A DNA stretch of 6,486 bases from positions 1 through 6,486 of the forward strand of contig JAUWZB010000049.1 in NCBI GenBank assembly GCA_030615555.1, given 5' to 3'. Positions within the stretch are counted from its first letter, which is position 1; the number at the start of each line of letters is the position of its first letter. The position numbers and the translations under genes were made by a program. The notes below the pieces were generated by a model. It was not told the DNA's origin and ran no database searches. It saw only the letters and a program-made list of their open reading frames with translations. Positions 1 to 5,513 of the stretch are shown here, in pieces. The DNA is from Dehalococcoidales bacterium. GTDB taxonomy: Bacteria; Chloroflexota; Dehalococcoidia; E44-bin15.

Positions 1-140
1 CTAAGCTGTGCGGCGCCCCAGAAGAGGATGCCCAGGCTGATAAAGAAAATGGCAGCGCTCAGGATAACGGCAGCGATCCCAAGGGGGGACTCCCAACCCG
101 ACGAGGTGGCAAGATCTCCGATAGCTGCTAGTGGCACCAT
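1..140 (-). CDS. Partial small membrane protein, N-terminus only (unrecognised)
   Basis: Only the first 46 codons lie in the window; the frame stays open to the left edge, so the gene continues beyond it. The ATG (138-140) is preceded by a perfect AGGAGG (minus strand, 148-153) with a 7-base spacer, and further upstream by a convincing promoter, so the start is well supported. The peptide begins MVPLAAIGDLATSS and then, from about residue 19, runs into a strongly hydrophobic stretch (GIAAVILSAAIFFISLGILF) that should form a transmembrane helix. There is no cleavable signal-peptide pattern of positive residues before it. I do not recognise the family from this fragment. The gene is divergent from the membrane Fe-S oxidoreductase, which hints at a membrane or respiratory role, but this is only context. 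Confidence 0.75.
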   Translation of the reverse strand, partial: MVPLAAIGDLATSSGWESPLGIAAVILSAAIFFISLGILFWGAAQL

Positions 141-185
141 AATACTACCTCCTTTCAGGATGCCCAAGGCACCTTATTGTGCGGC

Positions 186-214
186 ATTCTACCACATGCT
201 CATCGCTTTGGCAA
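186..214 (-). promoter_or_regulatory. Sigma-70-type promoter for the left-edge membrane-protein gene
   Basis: On the minus strand a -35 box TTGCCA (209-214) is followed by a 17-base spacer and a -10 box TAGAAT (186-191). The bases just before the -10 are TGG, giving an extended -10 (TGn). The predicted transcription start is near 179, leaving a leader of about 39 bases that includes the AGGAGG ribosome binding site at 148-153. Both boxes are five of six to consensus and the spacing is ideal. Confidence 0.7.
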
Positions 215-243
215 TAGCTTGATAAATCCATTGCTTCCCCATC

Positions 244-272
244 TTGGCAAGCGATTTGTGATATGATACACT
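244..272 (+). promoter_or_regulatory. Promoter for the membrane Fe-S oxidoreductase gene
   Basis: A -35 box TTGGCA (244-249) is followed, after a 17-base spacer, by TACACT (267-272) preceded by TGA (extended -10). An alternative and better -10, TATGAT (262-267), overlaps it and is also preceded by TGA, but has no matching -35. Predicted starts are near 279 or 274, so the leader is only about 13-18 bases. The ribosome binding site is weak (AGG at 278-280, GAAG just before the ATG). It lies back to back with the minus-strand promoter at 186-214. Confidence 0.6.
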
Positions 273-291
273 ATTGTAGGTCAACGAAGCT

Positions 292-2604
292 ATGGCAGCC
301 AGGCATATATTCTGGAACATCGAGCCTTACGGAATCATTCTCTACTTTTTACTTATCCCCCTGGCGGCAATCCTAGCCTACGCATTTTACCGACGCTATC
401 GTCTGTGGCGCTTGGGACAGCCGGATAACAGGTTCGATAATCTGGGGCAGAGGATATGGTCCTTTGCGGTCACTGGTGTCGTGGATGGCCTCATTCACCG
501 GCGCTTCCTCAAAGACCCCTATCCCGGGCTAATGCACTTCCTCATCTTCTGGGGAGCGATCGTCTTTTTGCTGGGAGCATTCGTCGATTTCATAACCCAC
601 TACGGGGTAAGCGGGGTAGTAAATGGCGAGGTCGTGCACGGTCTATGGGGAGCTCCCTATCTGGGACTCTCCTTTGTTGTGGATGTCCTGGGCATCGGGG
701 TAATCATTGGGGTGCTAATTGCCTCCTTTAGGAGATATATTCAACGACCTGATAGATTGGACAATAAACCGGAAAATGCTATTGCCCTCGCCCTCATTTT
801 TGTCATTGTGCTCACTGGCTTTATTATCGAGGGGCTACGCATTGCGTACTTTACTGCCAGCCCTGCGGAATTCGAGGCGATATACCCAGCCTTTGGCCCC
901 TATGACTCCTCCTGGGCAGTGTGGTCACCCGGAGGATGGGTGTTCGCCCAGATGTTTGGCGGCGTCTCCGGAGGTACGCTGCTGTTAGCTCATCGGAGCA
1001 TGTGGTGGTTCCATACCGCCCTCGGGCTGGGGGCCATAATCTATGTCGCTCTCACCTTCTCCTCGCTAGCGCACATCGTTGTTGCCCCCTTCAATGTGCT
1101 CTTCCGGTCGTCCCGTCCCAAGGGAGCGCTGGCGCCCATCAACCTGGAAGAGGCTGAGACCTTTGGGGTCGCCAAGATCAATGAATTCACCTGGAAGCAA
1201 CTCCTTGACCTGGATTCCTGCACCAGATGCGGTCGCTGTCAGGACATCTGCCCAGCCTATCTCAGCGGGAAGCCCCTTTCGCCGAAGAAGTTGGTCCAGG
1301 ACCTCAGGCGGCACTGGCTTGAGGTGAGCCCCGACCTGGTAGTTGCAAACATTAAAAATAAAAAGGGAAACGGCGATGGCGATGTAAAGCGTTCTTCGCT
1401 GGAGAAGATGATGCACTACCTCGACCGGTACACGTTTGAGGTGGGCCCCGCCTTGCTGGCTAGGACTGGGCTGCTGCGCAAGAAAGGTAACGGGAACGGC
1501 GATAATCCCGAAAAATCCGAAGTTTCCATGATCGGCGATGTAGTAACCGCGGAGGAAGTCTGGGATTGCACCACCTGCCGCGCCTGTCAGGAGGTGTGCC
1601 CTGTCTTTGTGGAGCACGTCGATAAGGTCATCGACATGCGCCGCAACCTGGTGCTGGAGCAGGCTGAGATGCCAGAAACCGCAGAGATGGCACTGCGGTG
1701 CATCGAGGAGAGGGGACATACCTGCAAGGGTACCACTGCCTGCAGAACCGACTGGTGTAGCGAACTGGACGTCAAGCTCCTCTCCGAGGATCAGGACGTC
1801 GAGATCCTCTACTTTGTCGGCTGTTCTGCTGCTCTCGAGGACAGGAATATGAAGGTGTCAGCGGCCTTCGGCAGGATTCTCCAGACAGCGGGGGTCAAGT
1901 TTGGCGTGCTCGGTGAGGAGGAGAGCTGCTGTGGCGAGCCGGCACGCCGCATGGGCAACGAATACCTCTTCCAGCTGCAGGCAATGAAAAACATCGAGAC
2001 CTTTAAACGCTACGGCGTGAAGAAGATCGTGGTCAGTTGCCCTCACGGCTATAACACCCTGAAAAACGAATACCCCCAGTTCGGCGGCGAGTTTGAGGTT
2101 ATCCATCATTCCCAGTTTATCGCCGAGCTAATCAAGCAGGGCCGCCTTAAACTTAAGGACGGCTTGGCTGAGAAGATCACCTATCACGATGCATGTTACC
2201 TGGGCCGCCACAACGACGTCTACAATGAGCCCAGGCAGGTCGTTAAAGCCATCCCCGGGGCTCAGTTCACCGAGATGGCGCGCCGTCGCAGCAGGAGCTT
2301 CTGCTGCGGCGCAGGCGGCGGGCATATGTGGATGGAGGAAAACGTAGGTACCAGGATCAGCGAGATGCGCACCGATCAGGCGCTCTCTACTGAGGCCAGC
2401 GTCCTAGCCACTGCCTGCCCCTTCTGCCTCCAGATGTTTGAGGATGCCATTAAGACAAAGGAAGCATCCGAATCCATCAAGGCTATGGACATCGCGGAGC
2501 TGGTGGCAGGAGCGCTCGAGGGGGAGGCACCTAAAAAGGAGGCAGTTAAAAAAGAGCAGCCCCAGCAGGTAGAGGCACCTGAAAAAGAAGCGCCTCAGGA
2601 GTAG
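292..2604 (+). CDS. Membrane-bound HdrD/DUF224-type Fe-S oxidoreductase with cytochrome-b-like N-terminus (candidate ETF:quinone oxidoreductase)
   Basis: 770 residues, three modules. Residues 1-270 carry about five hydrophobic helices (roughly 13-33, 80-101, 120-145, 163-182, 238-264) resembling the NarI/DsrM/HdrE cytochrome b unit; His69, His82, His241 and His261 are candidate haem ligands. Residues 305-440 hold two 4Fe-4S motifs (C310-x2-C313-x2-C316-x3-C320 and C426-x2-C429-x2-C432-x3-C436). Residues 505-715 hold two cysteine-rich CCG domains: C511, C546-C547, C583 with CPHG at the end, then C635, C671-C672, C709-x2-C712, the canonical form. In this family electrons pass between a soluble partner (heterodisulfide, ETF, lactate or glycerol-3-phosphate) and the quinone pool through these clusters. 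Nearby beta-oxidation genes favour an ETF partner, which is inference. The linker has two Lys/Gly/Asn/Asp-rich inserts, and the last 28 residues are a charged Glu/Lys/Pro tail. The start fits the usual start of the family and sits just after the promoter; no other in-frame ATG occurs before codon 81. Confidence 0.9.
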   Translation: MAARHIFWNIEPYGIILYFLLIPLAAILAYAFYRRYRLWRLGQPDNRFDNLGQRIWSFAVTGVVDGLIHRRFLKDPYPGLMHFLIFWGAIVFLLGAFVDFITHYGVSGVVNGEVVHGLWGAPYLGLSFVVDVLGIGVIIGVLIASFRRYIQRPDRLDNKPENAIALALIFVIVLTGFIIEGLRIAYFTASPAEFEAIYPAFGPYDSSWAVWSPGGWVFAQMFGGVSGGTLLLAHRSMWWFHTALGLGAIIYVALTFSSLAHIVVAPFNVLFRSSRPKGALAPINLEEAETFGVAKINEFTWKQLLDLDSCTRCGRCQDICPAYLSGKPLSPKKLVQDLRRHWLEVSPDLVVANIKNKKGNGDGDVKRSSLEKMMHYLDRYTFEVGPALLARTGLLRKKGNGNGDNPEKSEVSMIGDVVTAEEVWDCTTCRACQEVCPVFVEHVDKVIDMRRNLVLEQAEMPETAEMALRCIEERGHTCKGTTACRTDWCSELDVKLLSEDQDVEILYFVGCSAALEDRNMKVSAAFGRILQTAGVKFGVLGEEESCCGEPARRMGNEYLFQLQAMKNIETFKRYGVKKIVVSCPHGYNTLKNEYPQFGGEFEVIHHSQFIAELIKQGRLKLKDGLAEKITYHDACYLGRHNDVYNEPRQVVKAIPGAQFTEMARRRSRSFCCGAGGGHMWMEENVGTRISEMRTDQALSTEASVLATACPFCLQMFEDAIKTKEASESIKAMDIAELVAGALEGEAPKKEAVKKEQPQQVEAPEKEAPQE
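1360..1503 (+). repeat. Two near-identical low-complexity inserts in the Fe-S protein linker
   Basis: KKGNGDGD (residues 357-364, bases 1360-1383) and KKGNGNGD (residues 397-404, bases 1480-1503) lie 40 residues apart between the two 4Fe-4S motifs. Protein identity is seven of eight, yet several codons differ (AAAAAGGGA against AAGAAAGGT), so this is not a fresh DNA duplication. They probably form flexible, exposed linkers around the helical segment between them. Confidence 0.5.
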
Positions 2605-2620
2605 CCTGAGCATTCTGGAT

Positions 2621-2660
2621 AAAACAAAGGCCTCGGGCCAACGGCTCGAGGCTTTATCGT
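2621..2660. terminator. Bidirectional intrinsic terminator between convergent genes
   Basis: GCCTCGGGCC (2630-2639) pairs with GGCTCGAGGC (2643-2652): a 10-bp GC-rich stem with one G-U pair and a 3-base AAC loop. On the plus strand it is followed by TTTATCGTTT. On the minus strand it is followed by TTTGTTTTAT. It starts 25 bases after the Fe-S gene's TAG and lies just past the stop of the DUF4234-like gene on the other strand, so it can end both transcripts. Confidence 0.85.
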
Positions 2661-2669
2661 TTGGGCGTT

Positions 2670-3002
2670 TCAATGGTGCCTTATGTGGCGACCTTGTTTA
2701 GCGAGCTCTGGATTATCAGCCATTGCAACGACCATAAGAACACAACTCATGTAGCTAAGTAGGATGAGCAGCAGAAAAGCTACCGCACCGCTCAATCCCC
2801 CCTTGGTAACCGTCTCCACACCTTCGGAGAACTTCCACAGCCAGTAGATGTTTACTATGGGGATGATGATCAGCCACGCTGTTGGTATCTGGGCGCCTTG
2901 GGTGTTCATTTCTCTCTTGGTCTTCACATACCACACCAAAGCGTAGATACCGAGGGTAACAATTGACAGGACTGCAACCATCAAAGGATCACGGCGTTGC
3001 AC
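2670..3002 (-). CDS. Small DUF4234-like integral membrane protein
   Basis: 110 residues beginning MQRRDPLMVAVLSIVTLG. I chose a GTG start at 3000-3002 because GGAGG (3011-3015) lies 8 bases upstream and the predicted promoter places the transcript start at about 3027. A longer reading from a TTG at 3060-3062 would place the start codon inside the -35 box. Three hydrophobic helices are visible (about residues 7-26, 42-57 and 72-94), with the LSIVTLGIYALVWYVKTKREMN pattern and the later P-I-V-N-IYWLWKF stretch that are typical of DUF4234 proteins. The C-terminus ends in a basic, His-rich tail (RHIRHH). The molecular role of this family is not established. It has its own promoter downstream of the acyl-CoA synthetase, and no clear terminator separates the two, so read-through transcription is possible. 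Confidence 0.75.
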   Translation of the reverse strand: MQRRDPLMVAVLSIVTLGIYALVWYVKTKREMNTQGAQIPTAWLIIIPIVNIYWLWKFSEGVETVTKGGLSGAVAFLLLILLSYMSCVLMVVAMADNPELAKQGRHIRHH

Positions 3003-3010
3003 AATTAGCA

Positions 3011-3015
3011 CCTCC
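3011..3015 (-). promoter_or_regulatory. Ribosome binding site deciding the GTG start of the DUF4234-like gene
   Basis: The minus strand reads GGGGGGAGGTGCTAATT immediately before GTG (3002-3000). GGAGG with an 8-base spacer is near optimal. The only ATG between this site and the promoter is out of frame, and no other in-frame start has a comparable site. Confidence 0.75.
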
Positions 3016-3033
3016 CCCCATTTTGTTCCTGGG

Positions 3034-3062
3034 AAGTTACTACACCTTCCCCTTTTTGTCAA
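3034..3062 (-). promoter_or_regulatory. Promoter for the DUF4234-like gene
   Basis: A perfect -35 box TTGACA (minus strand, 3057-3062) is followed by a 17-base spacer and a weaker -10, TAACTT (3034-3039). The predicted start near 3027 gives a leader of about 25 bases containing the GGAGG site. The -10 matches consensus at only three positions, so activity may be low or may need an activator. Confidence 0.5.
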
Positions 3063-3096
3063 GTAGGAGGGGGCTTTTCTCTATTTTTCGCTCCTT

Positions 3097-4662
3097 CTAC
3101 GATGTTGATGTTCCATACTGCTCGCGGAGGACCCGTTTCAGGACCTTGCCCGTGCTGGTGCGGGGGAGCGCATCGAGGAAGACCACAGAGCGGGGTCTCT
3201 TGAAGCTGGACAGCCGCTCGCGGCAGAACTCAATGAGCTCCTCAGGGGTGGCAGTTTCCCCCTCCTTGAGCGCCACGATCGCCCTGGGTTCCTGGCCCCA
3301 TTCCGGATCGGGGACACCGATCACTGCCACCTCCTCAACAGCGGGATGAGCATAAAGCACATTCTCCACCTCTTCCGGCGATATGTTCTCCCCTCCCCTG
3401 ATAATCATGTCATCACCGCGACCGGCGAGGTAGAAGTAGCCGTCCTCATCCATATAGCCCATGTCTCCGGTGCGCAGCCACCCATCTTTGGTCATCGCTT
3501 TCGCCGTTTTCTCGGCATCCTTCCAGTATCCGCTCATCAACCTAGGACCCCTGGCCACAATCTCACCAACCTCCCCACGGAGCAGGTCATTGCCCGCCTC
3601 GTCGATGACCTTCATCTCCACATCGGGCATCGGTCTGCCAATAGAGGAGGTAAGCCTCCCCAGTTTCTTGTCCTTCTCCTCCTCCGTTCCCTCGATAATA
3701 TGGTCTTCAGGCCCTAGGGTGGTGATAGTTGAGGCAGTCTCCGTCTGCCCGAAGGCGTTTATGAAGCTCACCCCGGGGAAAAGCGCGATGGCCTTCTTGA
3801 TCACCTCGAAGGGCATGGGGGCAGCCCCATAGGTGATCACCTTCAGGCTGGAGAGGTCGTATTGAGCGAAATCAGGGTGGTCGATGACCCGCTTTAGCAT
3901 GGTGGGCACGAGCATCGCTCGGTTTGCCTTCTCCCGCTGCACCGTCTCCAGCCACTCATTGACCTCAAACTGCCTCATCATCGCCAGGGCTCTGCCCCCA
4001 TAGGTGGCAGCGACCATCGCCTGCATTCCCGCGACATGATAGAGGGGCATGGTTAAGAGGTTGGTCTCCGCGATCTCCGGGTCTGCCGGATTCACATTTT
4101 CCAGCATGTAGACGCTAAAGCTATTGTGAGGCAGGGGCACCCCCTTGGGGAGTCCGGTGGTCCCCGCGGTATACATCAGCATCGTGATGTCTTCATCGCC
4201 AATCTCAGTGAAGAACTCCTCATCGGAGGCAGTGGCGAACAGCTCCTCGTAATCGAGCATGCCATCCTGCTTGCCTTCGATAGCGATGTAGTGCTTCACC
4301 AAGGGCAGCTCAGGGCGCATCGCGTTCACCTGCTCAACGTAGCGCTCACCTACCAAGAGGACACTCGCCTCCGAGTGGTTGAGCATGTAAATGAGCTCAT
4401 CTTTCTTTGCCCTGAAGTTCAGCGGCACGAAGATGGCCCCACTTTTGGCCACCCCGTAGTAGGCCTCCACATATTGGTTGCAATTGACCTGAAGAATAGC
4501 GACCCGATCGCCCTTCTTTATTCCCAGACCTGCTAAGGCATTGGCCAGCCTGTTTGCCCGTTCATTTAACTCATTGAAGGTGAGTCGCTTCCCCTCGAAG
4601 ACTATCGCTGTCCGATCGGGGCAAATGGCGGAGGTTATCATGAGGAATTCTGTGGTATTCAT
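3097..4662 (-). CDS. AMP-forming acyl-CoA synthetase (class I adenylate-forming, FadD/CaiC-like)
   Basis: 521 residues, the normal length for a medium/long-chain acyl-CoA ligase. The enzyme would activate a carboxylic acid with ATP to an acyl-adenylate and then to the CoA thioester. Visible core motifs are the phosphate-binding loop YTAGTTGLPKG (164-174, Ala replacing the usual Ser), FGQTET (304-309), TGD (398-400), the hinge RGDDMIIRGGENI (415-427) and PRTSTGK (500-506), whose Lys506 is the catalytic lysine of the adenylation half-reaction. Substrate chain length cannot be read from sequence by eye. The ATG at 4660-4662 has GGAGG (4668-4672) five bases upstream. The gene follows the sirtuin by 51 bases and is probably co-transcribed with it and the hydratase. 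Lys506 is the residue type that Pat-like acetyltransferases modify and CobB-type sirtuins restore in related enzymes, so the neighbouring sirtuin may act on it; this is inference. Confidence 0.92.
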   Translation of the reverse strand: MNTTEFLMITSAICPDRTAIVFEGKRLTFNELNERANRLANALAGLGIKKGDRVAILQVNCNQYVEAYYGVAKSGAIFVPLNFRAKKDELIYMLNHSEASVLLVGERYVEQVNAMRPELPLVKHYIAIEGKQDGMLDYEELFATASDEEFFTEIGDEDITMLMYTAGTTGLPKGVPLPHNSFSVYMLENVNPADPEIAETNLLTMPLYHVAGMQAMVAATYGGRALAMMRQFEVNEWLETVQREKANRAMLVPTMLKRVIDHPDFAQYDLSSLKVITYGAAPMPFEVIKKAIALFPGVSFINAFGQTETASTITTLGPEDHIIEGTEEEKDKKLGRLTSSIGRPMPDVEMKVIDEAGNDLLRGEVGEIVARGPRLMSGYWKDAEKTAKAMTKDGWLRTGDMGYMDEDGYFYLAGRGDDMIIRGGENISPEEVENVLYAHPAVEEVAVIGVPDPEWGQEPRAIVALKEGETATPEELIEFCRERLSSFKRPRSVVFLDALPRTSTGKVLKRVLREQYGTSTS

Positions 4663-4713
4663 CTTTCCCTCCTTTTCAAATCATTATTCCCCACCTACCT
4701 TGCCCTGTCAATG

Positions 4714-5484
4714 TTAGTGAGCGAGTCTACTTTTCACGCGCTCGATAATCTTGGGCAGCACCTCCCCTACCGTCTCATTAATGAGCACATTAGCGTGTTG
4801 ATCCACAGGGGCGGTGCCTACATTTATGATCACCAGCTTTGCCCCGGACTGTATGGCATAGATGGGCATGTAGGCCGCGGGATAGACCATCAAGGAAGAG
4901 CCTAATAGCATGAACAGGTCGCAATTCCGGGAGTGTTGCTCCGCCTCGCTGGTCTCTTTAGGCGGCGGCTCCCCAAAGGAGATCGTTGCTGGCTTCAACA
5001 TGCCCCCACACTCACTACAAATAGTCTCCTCCTCACCCTCCCCCAACTTCCTGGCGATCTCCATCATGGGATATCGCCTATCGCAGTTCAGGCACTTCAG
5101 CCACCTAAGGGAGCCATGAAGCTCGATGACCTTCTCCTCTGGCACCCCCGCCTTTTGGTGCAGACCATCCACGTTCTGAGTGATCACGCAATCCAGCTTG
5201 CCCATTTTGTCCAGCTCGGCAATAGCGTAGTGGGCGGGGTTCGGCTGCACCATCTCTATCATCCGGAACATGTTCCACGTCTGCCAGCTTCTGCTCCTCA
5301 CCGTGGGATTTCCGACAAACGTAGGAAAGGCAAATTCGTTAGAAGTAGTCGTAGAGAGGTCACTCGAGCTTCTGATGGCGGATATGTGTGATTCTGTGCT
5401 CACTCCCGTCCCGGTGAACACCACAATCCTCTGGGCATCGAGGACTAGCTTTACTGTTTTCTCGATAAGCTCCTCTATTTCCAT
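4714..5484 (-). CDS. Sir2-family (sirtuin) protein with altered NAD-binding signature
   Basis: 256 residues from the ATG at 5484, chosen because GAGGGAG lies 8 bases upstream; an ATG at 5508 (264 residues, AAAGGGG touching it) and a GTG at 5490 are alternatives. Sirtuins remove acyl groups from lysine using NAD, giving nicotinamide and O-acyl-ADP-ribose. Clear family signs are QNVDGLH (103-109), ELHGSL with the catalytic-type His123, zinc ligands CLNC (131-134) and CSEC (156-159), PATISFGEPPP (165-175), GSSL (195-198) and the IIN (219-221) cofactor strand. The signature GAGISxxSGIPDFR instead reads GTGVSTESHISAIR (25-38): Ala, Gly, Pro, Asp and Phe are replaced while the final Arg is kept, and the following residues 39-48 are also Ser/Thr-rich and unusual. 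There is no frameshift. Catalytic activity is therefore uncertain. It lies between a hydratase and an acyl-CoA synthetase, the latter a typical sirtuin substrate class. Confidence 0.88.
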   Translation of the reverse strand: MEIEELIEKTVKLVLDAQRIVVFTGTGVSTESHISAIRSSSDLSTTTSNEFAFPTFVGNPTVRSRSWQTWNMFRMIEMVQPNPAHYAIAELDKMGKLDCVITQNVDGLHQKAGVPEEKVIELHGSLRWLKCLNCDRRYPMMEIARKLGEGEEETICSECGGMLKPATISFGEPPPKETSEAEQHSRNCDLFMLLGSSLMVYPAAYMPIYAIQSGAKLVIINVGTAPVDQHANVLINETVGEVLPKIIERVKSRLAH

Positions 5485-5513
5485 ATCCACGACTCCCTCA
5501 CCCAACATCCCCT

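Noticed and set aside
28..222. 64-codon open frame on the plus strand at the left edge
   Set aside because: It runs antisense through a gene start with a perfect Shine-Dalgarno and a promoter, and it crosses those signals. The peptide has no family features.
1066..1719. 217-codon open frame on the minus strand inside the Fe-S oxidoreductase gene
   Set aside because: It lies wholly antisense to a strongly conserved coding region with clear cysteine motifs. The translation has no recognisable domain, and I saw no promoter or ribosome binding site for it. It is a codon-composition shadow.
3003..3062. Longer DUF4234-like protein starting at TTG (3060-3062)
   Set aside because: That TTG is part of a perfect TTGACA -35 box, so it would lie upstream of the transcript start. 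The GTG at 3002 has an ideal GGAGG site, and the extra residues do not look like the family.
3063..3096. Terminator between the acyl-CoA synthetase and the DUF4234-like gene
   Set aside because: Only a 5-bp AGGAG/CTCCT pairing around a large A-rich loop is present, with no T run after it. It is too weak to call.
4126..5391. Plus-strand frames of 69-152 codons opposite the synthetase and sirtuin genes
   Set aside because: They are antisense to well-conserved enzymes, lack initiation signals, and carry no recognisable domains.
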